Assembly: GCA_018644785.1 (NCBI GenBank)
Contig: JABGPV010000132.1
Coordinates: 1 to 14,133, forward strand
Origin: Deltaproteobacteria bacterium
Lineage (GTDB): Bacteria; Desulfobacterota; DSM-4660; Desulfatiglandales; Desulfatiglandaceae
Length of the DNA: 14,133 nt
Reading direction: 5' to 3'
Of this stretch, positions 1 to 7,510 are shown piece by piece (the stretch's first letter is position 1; each line of letters starts with the position of its first letter). The notes under the pieces are model-generated. The model saw nothing but the letters and a program-made list of their open reading frames with translations. It did not search any database and had not been told where the DNA came from. Position numbers and translations under genes: made by a program.

Positions 1-365
1 TCGGCCTGCCCGGTGACATCACTCCGCCCTCACGGTTCGTACGCGTGGCCTATTATTCCAACGCTCTCGCACCCATGAAAACGGCCCAAGAAGCCCTGAA
101 CAAGGCAATGCGCCTGCATCAGACCTTCTATATTACCAAGGGCATGTCGAGGCAACTCACCCCGGACGGCTCAGTGTATAACGAGTTAACCGAATGGCAA
201 ATCTATTCAGACCTGAAAAACAAACGCCTGCATTTCTCCACCTATGGCAACCTGAACATCCGCATGGTGGAGATGACAAAGCTGGATTTCTCCCCCGGCC
301 CCATTCGCACCATGGACATCAACCAGCCCCAGCTCTTCGAAGATTTGACCGGAAAATTGCAATGA
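1..365 (+). CDS. Choloylglycine hydrolase / penicillin acylase family protein, C-terminal part (5' end outside window)
   Basis: The frame is open from base 3 to the TGA at 363-365, giving about 120 residues. It begins with a GLPGDITPPSRFVRVAYYS-type stretch, which is the conserved 'G(L)PGD-x-(T/S)-x-(P/S)SRF-x-R' segment of linear amide C-N hydrolases of the Ntn-hydrolase fold (bile salt hydrolase, penicillin V acylase). The remainder, with a TEWQIYSDLKNKRLHFSTYGN segment, matches the family's C-terminal 'W-x-x-x-x-D-x-x-x-x-x-Y-(x)-T' region, which builds the last beta strands. These enzymes cleave amide bonds of bile salts, acyl-homoserine lactones or beta-lactams, often in the periplasm. 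The catalytic N-terminal Cys and any signal peptide lie upstream of the window, so neither substrate nor location can be read. The GTG at 45 is internal and not the start. Confidence 0.82.
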   Translation, partial: GLPGDITPPSRFVRVAYYSNALAPMKTAQEALNKAMRLHQTFYITKGMSRQLTPDGSVYNELTEWQIYSDLKNKRLHFSTYGNLNIRMVEMTKLDFSPGPIRTMDINQPQLFEDLTGKLQ

Positions 366-466
366 GGTCTTGATCTGGGGCTTGTAAGGAATCGCAGTAT
401 CGAAAGCAGTTGAGGTGCAAACGGGGTCGGACCAAGCCAACTAGCTGATTTGATATCGAAATGACA

Positions 467-496
467 TTGAGGTCAGCCTGTATTTGGCTTTATATG
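467..496 (+). promoter_or_regulatory. Weak candidate sigma-70 promoter for the DUF1254 gene
   Basis: TTGAGG at 467-472 lies 18 bases before TATATG at 491-496 (or 17 before TTATAT at 490-495). Each box matches consensus only partly. It sits in the 199-base gap 366-564, which otherwise shows no gene or clear structure, and leaves a leader of about 60 bases. It is reported because it is the best spaced pair in the gap. Confidence 0.3.
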
Positions 497-564
497 CCCC
501 ATATTGATGGTGAAAAAGAGCTTTTAAAGAAAATGTCCCAACTATTTAAATAGGAGAGCCCAAA

Positions 565-2157
565 TTGAGCAAAAGAAGAGCTGTATTTACACGGCTGTAC
601 ATCGTAGTTTTTTTGTTAGCAATTGGACTAAATTCAACCGTTTCTCTTGCAGCGGAGACGACGCCAGGATTCAACTATAAGATTCCTGAATCCATCATGA
701 CACCCAACAAGGTGGAAACATCAATTGGCGCATTGGATTTTTATGACGGCTTGCCAAACGATGAAACTGCCGAAAAGGTTTTTGATTACCTGGATACAGC
801 CCGAGGCGTGCAGGTATTTTTAAGCGCAATCCCTGCTGCATCAGTGGAAGCAATGTATCTTGGAAATCGCAAGATGGGTGTCAAGGCATCCGACTATGTA
901 CTCATCATGGACGACCTGATGGATTCTCCCGCATTATTTTTAACGGGTAATACCGACACGGTTTATGCGTCCGGGATCCTGGATTTGAAAAAAGACGGCC
1001 CAACCATCGTGGAAATCCCCCCGGGCAGTGGACCGGGTACCGTGAATGATGCCTTTTTCCGTTTTGTAACCGATATGGGGGGTGTTGGACCTGATAAAGG
1101 TAAAGGTGGTATTTATCTGATTCTTCCCCCGGATTACAAAGGCGATCTGAAGTACAAGGAAGGCAGTGAAACCGTAGAAATGAAAATTGGGGGTGTAAAG
1201 AAAAAAGTCTATGTTTCAAAATCAGCCAGCTATATCAACTGGCTGATCTTGCGTGGTTTTCTGGTTGATGGGAAACCGGATACTGCCTCAAAAATGTTTC
1301 GTGAAGGCTTGAAAATATATCCACTTTCAAAAGCAAACAATCCGCCTAAAATGCACTTTATCAATGGATCAGGCAAGTTTTTCAATACCATTCATGCCAA
1401 TGATTACCACTTCTTCCCGGAATTGGATGCGGTGATACAGCGTGAACCGGTAGCACTTTTTGAGCCCGAATTACGTGGTTTAATGGCCAGCATTGGTCTG
1501 CAAAAAGGCAAAAGATTCGCACCTGATGCACGCATGAAAGCAATCCTGACCGATGCGATGAAGATTGGCAATGCAGCAGCACGGTCCATATATTTTAATA
1601 CGAGCACACCAGAGGCCTTCAAGTGGGAAGGCAGTCAGTGGAAAACCGGATTTGTCGGTGGTGATAACAAATGGCTGATTGATGGTGGTAAAGGGGGTCG
1701 TAACCTTGATGCACGCACCTACTTCTTCTATATGGCAACGGTAAATACACCGGCAATGGCCGCGAAATTTATCGGGAAAGGCTCACAATATGCATTTGGC
1801 GATAGGGATAAGGATGGCAACTATTTGTATGGCAACAAAAACTACAACCTGAATATTCCTGCCAATGTACCCGCCAAGGATTTCTGGTCTGTCGTCGTTT
1901 ATGATCCACAGACGCGCTCTCAGTTACAAACCGGTCAGAGATTCCCAAGTAAAAACAACAAAAAAGTAGGGCTTGTTGAAAATGCTGACGGCTCTGTAGA
2001 CCTTTATTTCGGTCCGAAACCACCCAAGGGAAAGGAAGGTAACCGGATAGAAACCGTTCCAGGAAAGGGATGGTTTGTGTTGTTACGGTTATATGGGCCG
2101 CTCGATGCGTGGTTTGATAACCAATGGAGACCTGGTGAATTTGAGTTAGTGGAATAG
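565..2157 (+). CDS. Exported DUF1254/DUF1214 domain protein
   Basis: This is a 530-residue protein of unknown biochemical function. Residues 1-30 form a Sec signal peptide: a basic N-terminus (KRR), a hydrophobic core at about 11-22, and a likely cleavage near Ala29-Ala30 (SLAA-ETT). The mature protein is therefore periplasmic or surface-associated. The N-terminal half (about 85-215, with an FFRFVTDMGGVGPDKGKGG loop) matches the DUF1254 pattern. The C-terminal part (about 385-515, ending in GWFVLLRLYGPLDAWFDNQW) matches DUF1214, and both are usually found together in this order. The start is TTG at 565, chosen because AGGAGAG at 552-558 is correctly spaced and the frame then opens directly into the signal peptide. 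An attC-like site begins 6 bases after the stop, so the gene may be, or may have been, a mobile cassette. Its sequence looks more AT-rich than the 5.5-8.3 kb genes, by eye only. Confidence 0.85.
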   Translation: MSKRRAVFTRLYIVVFLLAIGLNSTVSLAAETTPGFNYKIPESIMTPNKVETSIGALDFYDGLPNDETAEKVFDYLDTARGVQVFLSAIPAASVEAMYLGNRKMGVKASDYVLIMDDLMDSPALFLTGNTDTVYASGILDLKKDGPTIVEIPPGSGPGTVNDAFFRFVTDMGGVGPDKGKGGIYLILPPDYKGDLKYKEGSETVEMKIGGVKKKVYVSKSASYINWLILRGFLVDGKPDTASKMFREGLKIYPLSKANNPPKMHFINGSGKFFNTIHANDYHFFPELDAVIQREPVALFEPELRGLMASIGLQKGKRFAPDARMKAILTDAMKIGNAAARSIYFNTSTPEAFKWEGSQWKTGFVGGDNKWLIDGGKGGRNLDARTYFFYMATVNTPAMAAKFIGKGSQYAFGDRDKDGNYLYGNKNYNLNIPANVPAKDFWSVVVYDPQTRSQLQTGQRFPSKNNKKVGLVENADGSVDLYFGPKPPKGKEGNRIETVPGKGWFVLLRLYGPLDAWFDNQWRPGEFELVE

Positions 2158-2162
2158 GCTCA

Positions 2163-2248
2163 GCTAACAATCACATACGCTCGGGCAGCAAAAAGCGCCA
2201 CTCGTTCCTCGCTCTGCTTTTTTCTGCCGGTGATGTGAAGCGTTCGGC
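2163..2248 (+). repeat. attC-like integron recombination site (candidate)
   Basis: This stretch has the nested, imperfectly symmetric architecture of an attC site. GCTAAC (2163-2168) is the R''-like box and GTTCGGC (2242-2248) the R'-like box; the consensus is GTTRRRY, so one base differs. Inside these, TCACAT (2171-2176) pairs perfectly with ATGTGA (2233-2238), and GCAGCAAAAAGC (2185-2196) pairs 11 of 12 with GCTTTTTTCTGC (2216-2227). The apical loop contains CTCGTTCCTCGCTC. It begins 6 bases after the DUF1254 stop and ends 9 bases before the DUF1835 ATG, exactly where a cassette junction would lie. No integrase and no second convincing attC is in the window, so this would be an isolated or array-edge site. 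The alternative is a plain intergenic hairpin; there is no terminator-type T-tract after the outer stem. Confidence 0.6.
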
Positions 2249-2257
2249 AGGAAAAAA

Positions 2258-3133
2258 ATGAGCAAGGTATTTCATATCACGAGCGGCGATATCGCAGGCG
2301 GAAGTTTGGCAAAGGCATGTCTCCCGGGGGAAGTGTTCGTCTGGCATGACATTCTCTATGATGGCCCACGGGAGCCAGGTTGGCCAAGTGAAAATACTCT
2401 CAGCGCTCGTGCGTTGTTTCTGGAGGAGTCTACCGCAGGCGGTTTGGATAGGGATCGCATACTGAAAACTTTACATGACCAATACCAAAGACTGGCGGAA
2501 GCAGCGTCTTATGAGCGTATCGTTCTGTGGTTCGATGCGTGTCTTTTTGATCAGTCCATGCTTTCCCATATTCTTACGTGCCTATCCTACAAAGGAATCC
2601 GGAAAGTGGAACTCCTTTGTGTCGACGCATTTCCCGGTATCCAACCATTCAACGGACTCGGTCAACTGCAGCCGGAACAGCTTTCACCCCTTTATGCCAA
2701 CCGACGTCCCGTCACAGACGAGCAATTCAGGTTTGCCGCCGTCGTGGACAGGGCATTTGCAACTCAGAATGTCGCTCTGCTCATCGAATTGTCAGAAAAG
2801 ACCGAGCCACCTTTGCCCTGGGTCCCAGCAGTGGTAACGCGATGGCTACAGGAGCATCCGGACCAGACAACCGGTTTGGGGCGACTCGAAAGTCTCGCAC
2901 TTGCAGCTATTCGTGACGGTTGTGAAACACCAGGCAAGATTTTTGCGGCAGTGGCTGCCGCTGATACGCCACCGCAATTCTGGGGAGATACGACATTGTG
3001 GGCCAAGATCAATGGGCTTGCGGACCGTGTGCCACCGCTGGTGCAGATTGAAGGGCCTACAGACAGGTTGCCTCAATGGGAAAGTCGGGTGTCGCTAAAG
3101 GAATTCAAGATCAAAGCTTTGCCGAACCAATAG
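2258..3133 (+). CDS. DUF1835 domain-containing protein
   Basis: This is a 291-residue protein with no signal peptide, so probably cytoplasmic. The opening 'VFHITSGDIAGGSLAKA' followed by 'VFVWHDILYDGP' (residues 4-38) is the characteristic start of DUF1835 proteins. The segment 'RIVLWFDACLFDQSMLSHIL' (about 105-125) completes that N-terminal domain. The C-terminal part (about 160-285, with AIRDGCETPGKIFAAV and a Trp-rich end) corresponds to the DUF3658-like region often fused to it. The biochemical role is unknown. ATG 2258 is supported by the conserved N-terminus starting at once and by AGGAAAAAA at 2249-2257, a poor but usable ribosome site immediately before it. The very short leader after the attC-like site suggests either cassette-style expression or read-through from the DUF1254 gene. 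The next gene (pirin) starts 80 bases later, after a hairpin. Confidence 0.8.
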   Translation: MSKVFHITSGDIAGGSLAKACLPGEVFVWHDILYDGPREPGWPSENTLSARALFLEESTAGGLDRDRILKTLHDQYQRLAEAASYERIVLWFDACLFDQSMLSHILTCLSYKGIRKVELLCVDAFPGIQPFNGLGQLQPEQLSPLYANRRPVTDEQFRFAAVVDRAFATQNVALLIELSEKTEPPLPWVPAVVTRWLQEHPDQTTGLGRLESLALAAIRDGCETPGKIFAAVAAADTPPQFWGDTTLWAKINGLADRVPPLVQIEGPTDRLPQWESRVSLKEFKIKALPNQ

Positions 3134-3143
3134 CTCCATCTGA

Positions 3144-3168
3144 CCCCAAGGGCCTGGCGGCCCTGGGG
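3144..3168 (+). terminator. GC-rich hairpin after the DUF1835 gene
   Basis: CCCCAAGGGCC (3144-3154) pairs with GGCCCTGGGG (3159-3168) with one bulged base and a 4-base loop, 10 bases after the DUF1835 stop. No T-tract follows, so it is not a standard intrinsic terminator. It may stall polymerase or protect the 3' end of the mRNA. Confidence 0.35.
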
Positions 3169-3213
3169 CCAGGTGAGCATAATACTTAGGGTATCTAAAG
3201 GGGGGATGCTTAA

Positions 3214-4125
3214 ATGCCGAAAACTCGAAAAATACTCAAAGTCCTCAAGAGCAGGCCAACGATTGAAGGGGCCGGCGTTCACCTGAAAAGGGTTTTTGGA
3301 TTCAGCGAAGTGCCCCTGTTCGACCCTTTTCTGCTTCTTGATGATTTCCGCTCTGATAATCCGGACCACTTTCTAAAAGGTTTCCCTTGGCATCCTCATC
3401 GCGGGATCGAAACAATCACCTATGTTCTGAACGGGGACGTAGAGCACGGTGACAGTATGGGAAACACAGGAATTATAAGCTCGGGGGATGTACAGTGGAT
3501 GACCGCCGGAAGTGGGATCATCCACCTGGAAATGCCCAAAGGTGACGAAAACGGAAGAATGTACGGATTTCAACTCTGGGCCAATCTTCCGTCCGGCGAA
3601 AAGATGATGAATCCGCGCTATCGAGATATAGCCAAAAAACAAATACCCGAGGTCAAACTTCCCAATGGTACGACCATCAAGGTCATTTCCGGTGAAGTAT
3701 CCGGTATTAAAGGCCCTGTAGAGGATATTGTAATTGATCCGGAGTATATTGACGTTACGGTTCCTGCAAATTCAAAATTCAAACACCCCACGCAACAGGG
3801 CCATACGGTCTTTGCTTACATCATCGACGGTCAGGGATATTTCTGCAGAGAGAAAAATCCTTTCACCTACGAAGTGGGAGGGGAAAACTACTTTGACATT
3901 CAGCGCGACCCATTTGTCGACAATGGGACGATTGTTTTATTCGGCGACGGTGAGGAGATAATAGCCTTTACCGAGGAGCACAAACTTAGGTTTCTCCTGA
4001 TTTCCGGCAAGCCCATTGGTGAACCTGTCGCCTGGCATGGTCCCATCGTTATGAATACACAAGAAGAATTACAAACCGCTTTTAAGGAGTATAAGCAAGG
4101 AACTTTTATCAAATATAAAGAATGA
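3214..4125 (+). CDS. Pirin family protein (bicupin)
   Basis: This is a 303-residue protein of the pirin family, cupin-fold metal proteins; some members have quercetinase activity and others act as redox or regulatory proteins. The N-terminal cupin carries the metal site: His60 and His62 in 'FPWHPHRGIETITYVLNGDVEH', then His104 and Glu106 in 'MTAGSGIIHLEMP' (most members read IIHSE). All four ligands are therefore present. The C-terminal cupin spans roughly residues 165-285. Length is usual for the family. The start at 3214 is supported by AAAGGGGGG at 3197-3205, 8 bases upstream. The gene stands alone: a hairpin precedes it and a regulated promoter follows it, so no pathway can be read from its neighbours. 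Its substrate, if any, is unknown. Confidence 0.9.
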   Translation: MPKTRKILKVLKSRPTIEGAGVHLKRVFGFSEVPLFDPFLLLDDFRSDNPDHFLKGFPWHPHRGIETITYVLNGDVEHGDSMGNTGIISSGDVQWMTAGSGIIHLEMPKGDENGRMYGFQLWANLPSGEKMMNPRYRDIAKKQIPEVKLPNGTTIKVISGEVSGIKGPVEDIVIDPEYIDVTVPANSKFKHPTQQGHTVFAYIIDGQGYFCREKNPFTYEVGGENYFDIQRDPFVDNGTIVLFGDGEEIIAFTEEHKLRFLLISGKPIGEPVAWHGPIVMNTQEELQTAFKEYKQGTFIKYKE

Positions 4126-4286
4126 ATTCGATTGCTGAAACCCGGCTCTTATCCTGGTCCACCTTAATTTTTCTGGTCCCCCCTCCCCCTTATTATAAGC
4201 GTGAATAGCCTCCAGCACGTGAGCCATTTTTGGTTCTTCCAACAATCCGGAATCTGCAAAAAACTTTGAACTGCCATAAAAAAATC

Positions 4287-4315
4287 TTGACAAGGTTGGC
4301 GGAATAATTTAACAG
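4287..4315 (+). promoter_or_regulatory. Promoter of the LacI-cyclase-dehydrogenase operon
   Basis: A perfect -35 box TTGACA (4287-4292) is followed by a weak -10 element within TTTAACAG (4308-4315), depending on 15-17 base spacing. The expected transcription start near 4320 falls inside the tandem palindromes directly downstream, so repressor binding would block initiation. The rest of the 257-base gap 4126-4382 shows no gene I can support. Confidence 0.6.
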
Positions 4316-4317
4316 AA

Positions 4318-4344
4318 CTAAAACGTTTTAATAAAACGTTTTAG
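4318..4344 (+). promoter_or_regulatory. Tandem LacI-type operators forming a 27-bp composite palindrome
   Basis: Two perfect copies of the 12-bp palindrome TAAAACGTTTTA lie at 4319-4330 and 4332-4343, centres 13 bp apart. The flanking C and G extend the symmetry to a 27-bp palindrome about base 4331. A central CG within AACGTT is the hallmark of LacI/GalR-family operators, where paired hinge helices open the central step. The position at the transcription start, 39 bases before the LacI-family gene, predicts autoregulation and repression of the whole operon by that protein. Confidence 0.75.
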
Positions 4345-4382
4345 TCGTCAGATCCTACTCACCCCAAAAGAGCAGAGACCGG

Positions 4383-5441
4383 TTGACCGTGGGTAAAGTG
4401 ACCATCAAAGAAATTGCGCGGCTGAGCGGCGTTTCGCCTTCCACCGTGTCATTGGTACTCAACAACAAGCCTGGGATATCCAAGGAAACACGATACCGGG
4501 TGCTACGGGTTTCTGGTGAGCTGAATTACACCCCCAACCTGGTGGCCAGATCTCTGGTCAAGCGCCAATCCGACTCCATCGGCTTAATGATCACCAATAC
4601 TAAAAACCCCATTTTCCCTGAGATCGGGGCTGGCGTTGAAGAGGTTCTGAACAAACACGGCTTCTCCCTCAATCTTATTTCCACCTTTGACGACCCGGAA
4701 ATCGAGAGGAAAAAGATCGAGGATATGCGCGCCAGAGGCATCGACGGGCTCATAACATCCTGTGCTCTGATGAAAGATCCTCCTCTCAAGCAATTGGTTC
4801 AGGAAGGATTTCCCGTCATTTCAGTGCTACGCCGGGTTTATGACTGCCCCGAAATGGACTACGTAATCGTTGACAACCAGCGGGCGGGATACCTGGCGGT
4901 GGAACATCTGGTGCGTCTGGGACATGAACGAATCGCCATCATCAAGGGTCCCCAGAACACATCCACAGGCCTTGAGCGACTGCAGGGCGCCTTTGCTGCA
5001 ATGGGCGACTACGGCATTGTGATGGACGAACAGCTGTTTTTCGAGGGTGACTACTTCAGGGAATGCGGTTATCTCGCTACCAACGCCTTTTTGAACCTGC
5101 CCCTGACCTTACGTCCCAGCGCCATTTTCTCCTGCAATGACGACATGGCCATGGGGGCCTTTGAGGCCCTTCTTGACGCGGGTTTGTCCATTCCGGAAGA
5201 CATGGCCCTGGTAGGGCTAAACAATGTAGAAGCCACCTCGCTGCGTACCGTTGAACTGACCACCATCGATCAACACTCGCTCGAGATGGGCCGACTGGCG
5301 GCTCAGAGAATCATCAAGAAAATCAATCGCCAAGAAGGTTATGAAGAACCTTATCAGTTGGTTCTGGAGCCCAGTCTGGTGATTCGCCGCACCTGCGGGT
5401 TCAATCAGAAGGGCTATGTCCGCAAAACTGTAACGGTTTAG
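4383..5441 (+). CDS. LacI-family transcriptional regulator (operon-proximal)
   Basis: This is a 352-residue LacI/GalR-type regulator. Residues about 6-55 are the DNA-binding head: helix-turn-helix 'TIKEIARLSGVSPSTVSLVLNN', then the hinge 'LNYTPNLVARSLVKR', whose Leu would intercalate at the central CG of the operator. Residues about 62-340 form the periplasmic-binding-like effector domain, with the typical 'SIGLMITNTKNPIFPEI', 'AIFSCNDDMAMGAFEALLDAG' and 'IPEDMALVGLNN' segments. The C-terminus ends with a CGFNQKGYVR motif almost identical to that of the second LacI regulator here, so the two are paralogues. The start is uncertain: TTG 4383, GTG 4389 and GTG 4398 are all in frame and none has a strong ribosome site. 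It is the first gene of the operon, 26 bases before the cyclase gene, and probably senses the substrate of that pathway. The effector is unknown. Confidence 0.92.
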   Translation: MTVGKVTIKEIARLSGVSPSTVSLVLNNKPGISKETRYRVLRVSGELNYTPNLVARSLVKRQSDSIGLMITNTKNPIFPEIGAGVEEVLNKHGFSLNLISTFDDPEIERKKIEDMRARGIDGLITSCALMKDPPLKQLVQEGFPVISVLRRVYDCPEMDYVIVDNQRAGYLAVEHLVRLGHERIAIIKGPQNTSTGLERLQGAFAAMGDYGIVMDEQLFFEGDYFRECGYLATNAFLNLPLTLRPSAIFSCNDDMAMGAFEALLDAGLSIPEDMALVGLNNVEATSLRTVELTTIDQHSLEMGRLAAQRIIKKINRQEGYEEPYQLVLEPSLVIRRTCGFNQKGYVRKTVTV

Positions 5442-5467
5442 ACACTCTTGAAATAAGGAGTCTCCCT

Positions 5468-6169
5468 ATGTTAAAAGGAAAAATCATCGATCTTTCGCAA
5501 GAAATTTACACCGGCATGCCCGTCTATCCGGGTCACCTCAAGACCGTGGTGTGGACCCACATGTCCCACGATGAATGCGCCCGCCAGCTGGGCACCGGCT
5601 TCTCCTATGAAACCCGGGGCATTCTGCTGTGTGACCATGGGCCCACCCACATCGACTCGGTCAGCCATCTCTCCCGGGAGCCCGACGCTGAATCCATTGA
5701 TCAGCTGGCCCTGGAAAAATGCATCACAGAGGGTGTGTGCATCGACGTCAGCGATATTGAACGTAAGACCCAGTTCGGCCGAGCCAAGATCGAAAGCGAG
5801 CTCGAAAAATACGAACAGGATATCCTGCCGGGTGACACGGTACTGTTCTTCACCGCTCACTATGACCGTTACTACGGTGAGCCCGAATACATGACCGACT
5901 ACCCGGGACTGGATCGCGAGGCCACCGAGTGGATCATCGACAAGGGAGCGGTGAACTTTGGCGTCGATTCTCCCAGCCCGGACATGTGGTACGACAAGAG
6001 TTATCCCTGCCACAGTGTTTGTGGCGAAAGGGGCGTAACCCATGTGGAAAACCTGTGCAACCTGGATAAGCTTGTGGGCAGGCGCTTCACCTTCATAGCG
6101 CTGCCGCTTAAAATCCGGGACGGTACCGGCTCGCCCCTGCGGGCGGTGGCCATTTTGCAAGAGGGCTGA
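5468..6169 (+). CDS. Cyclase family protein (kynurenine formamidase-like metal hydrolase)
   Basis: This is a 233-residue protein of the cyclase / bacterial kynurenine formamidase (KynB-like) superfamily, metal-dependent hydrolases acting on amides, lactones or cyclic esters. The opening 'IIDLSQEIYTGMPVYPGH' is typical. The metal motif is His57-Gly-Pro-Thr-His61-Ile-Asp63, then His67, matching the H-x3-H-x-D-x3-H pattern. The usual Pro two residues before the last His is Val65, and the Gly-Thr pair reads Pro-Thr. 'HVENLCNLDKL' near the C-terminus carries the conserved Glu194, and 'FGVDSPSPD' at 164-172 is also characteristic. AAGGAG at 5455-5460 supports the ATG at 5468. It lies between the regulator and two dehydrogenases in one operon, so a ring-opening or deformylating step in the same catabolic route is likely. 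The tryptophan pathway is not supported by any neighbour. Confidence 0.87.
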   Translation: MLKGKIIDLSQEIYTGMPVYPGHLKTVVWTHMSHDECARQLGTGFSYETRGILLCDHGPTHIDSVSHLSREPDAESIDQLALEKCITEGVCIDVSDIERKTQFGRAKIESELEKYEQDILPGDTVLFFTAHYDRYYGEPEYMTDYPGLDREATEWIIDKGAVNFGVDSPSPDMWYDKSYPCHSVCGERGVTHVENLCNLDKLVGRRFTFIALPLKIRDGTGSPLRAVAILQEG

Positions 6170-6238
6170 GCTTTCTTCCATTCAACTTTCCGCAGTCAAA
6201 ACAGCGGACCCAGTAAACGACAGAGGTGAAAGAAAACA

Positions 6239-7510
6239 ATGGCTGTATATTTAAAAGAAGCAAAAGAAAGGCAGGCCGAGGACCTCAGCGCCGTTCGCGA
6301 TACCGTGGCCGAAATGATTGCCAGGGTCCTGAGCGAAGGCGAAGACGCGGTGCGCTTTTATTCGGAAAAATTCGATAATTGGTCTCCGGATAGTTTTAAG
6401 ATATCCAATGATGAAATAGCCGCAGCAAAGGGAAAGCTGTCCGCCTCCATGGTGGAGGACATCGATTTCTGTCAGGCGCAGATCAAAAATTTTGCGACCG
6501 CTCAGATGGAGACCCTCAAGAATTTTGAAGTGGAATCCTTGCCGGGAGTTTATCTGGGCCAGAAAATCATCCCGATGGCTTCCAACGGCTCCTACGTGCC
6601 CGGCGGGCGCTACCCCATGCTGGCTTCGGCCCACATGACGGTTATTACCCCCAAAGTGGCCGGCGTCAAAAGGGTGGTGGCCTGCACCCCGCCGATGAAA
6701 GACGTGGGCATTTATCCGGCCACCCTCTACTCCATGGCCGCTGGCGGGGCGGATGAAATCTACTGCATGGGCGGTGTTCATGCTCTGGCCGCCATGGCTT
6801 ACGGCATGGAGGGTCTGGTTCCGGTGGACATGGTCGTGGGCGCGGGCAACAAGTTCGTGGCGGAAGCCAAGCGGCAGCTCTTTGGCGATGTGGGAATCGA
6901 TCTTCTGGCCGGCCCCACTGAGATTCTGGTCATCGCCGATGATGCCGCCGACCCTTGGATTGTTGCCGCTGACATCCTGGGCCAGGCCGAGCATGACCCC
7001 AACGCCCGCCAGAGCCTGGTGGTGTTTTCCCGCTCTATGGCTGAAAAATGCCTGGCCGAATTGGAGAAGCAACTCGCGGTACTTCCAACCCGGGATGTGG
7101 CCGAGGTGGCCTGGCGTGACAACGGCGAAATCGTCATTGTTGACAGCCGTGACGAGGCGATTGCCTACAGCGACAACTGGGCCCCGGAGCACCTGGAGGT
7201 GCAGACCGAGGACTGGCGTTACTACCTGGACAACTGCACCAACTACGGCTCCATGTTCTGCGGAGAAGAGACCACGGTGGCCTATGGGGACAAGACCATC
7301 GGCACCAACCATGTTCTGCCCACCATGGGGGCCGCTCGCTATACCGGCGGCTTGTCGGTGGGTAAATTCGTCAAGACCGTCACCTACCAGTACGCTGACA
7401 AGGCCGGATCACTCAAGATCGCCCAGGTGTGCGAGCGATCATGTAACTACGAGAACATGCTGGCCCATGGTCTAAGCTGCAAGGTGCGGGTGGAGAAATA
7501 CGGAAAATGA
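6239..7510 (+). CDS. HisD-family dehydrogenase, sulfopropanediol 3-dehydrogenase (HpsN)-like
   Basis: This 423-residue member of the histidinol dehydrogenase family would be an NAD- and Zn-dependent four-electron alcohol-to-acid dehydrogenase. All four Zn ligands align: Gln249 and His252 (LGQAEHDP), Asp351 (YGDKTIGTNHVLPT) and His410 (ENMLAHG). The catalytic pair Glu317-His318 sits in WAPEHLEV. 'SYVPGGRYPMLASAHMTV' (118-135) and 'ARYTGGLSVGKFVKT' (366-380) resemble the HpsN branch, which oxidises (R)-2,3-dihydroxypropane-1-sulfonate to sulfolactate, more than biosynthetic HisD. No other histidine gene is nearby, and an SDR follows, as in hps-type clusters. The substrate remains inference: another C3-C4 polyol or amino alcohol is equally possible. 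A good ribosome site (AGAGGTGA, 6222-6229) precedes the ATG after a 69-base gap. Its last four bases overlap the SDR start. Confidence 0.85.
   Translation: MAVYLKEAKERQAEDLSAVRDTVAEMIARVLSEGEDAVRFYSEKFDNWSPDSFKISNDEIAAAKGKLSASMVEDIDFCQAQIKNFATAQMETLKNFEVESLPGVYLGQKIIPMASNGSYVPGGRYPMLASAHMTVITPKVAGVKRVVACTPPMKDVGIYPATLYSMAAGGADEIYCMGGVHALAAMAYGMEGLVPVDMVVGAGNKFVAEAKRQLFGDVGIDLLAGPTEILVIADDAADPWIVAADILGQAEHDPNARQSLVVFSRSMAEKCLAELEKQLAVLPTRDVAEVAWRDNGEIVIVDSRDEAIAYSDNWAPEHLEVQTEDWRYYLDNCTNYGSMFCGEETTVAYGDKTIGTNHVLPTMGAARYTGGLSVGKFVKTVTYQYADKAGSLKIAQVCERSCNYENMLAHGLSCKVRVEKYGK

Noticed and set aside
3144..3168. The hairpin after the DUF1835 gene as the closing attC of a cassette
   Set aside because: It lacks AAC/GTT outer boxes and the two-arm layout; it is a simple GC-rich stem-loop.
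4069..4293. A 74-codon minus-strand frame in the gap before the LacI operon
   Set aside because: It overlaps the pirin gene end and the promoter region, matches nothing recognised and has no good ribosome site. A decayed gene remnant cannot be excluded.
5471..6181. A 236-codon minus-strand frame opposite the cyclase gene
   Set aside because: It is the antisense shadow of a clear cyclase-family gene and has no ribosome site or recognisable domain.
6251..7312. A 353-codon open frame on the minus strand opposite the HisD-like gene
   Set aside because: Its composition is rich in His, Gly and Val as expected for the reverse of a GC-rich coding frame; it matches no family I know, and the plus strand carries an unmistakable enzyme.
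6239..7510. Reading this gene as biosynthetic histidinol dehydrogenase (hisD)
   Set aside because: No other histidine gene is nearby, it sits between a cyclase-family hydrolase and an SDR under a LacI regulator, and several segments look more like the HpsN branch.
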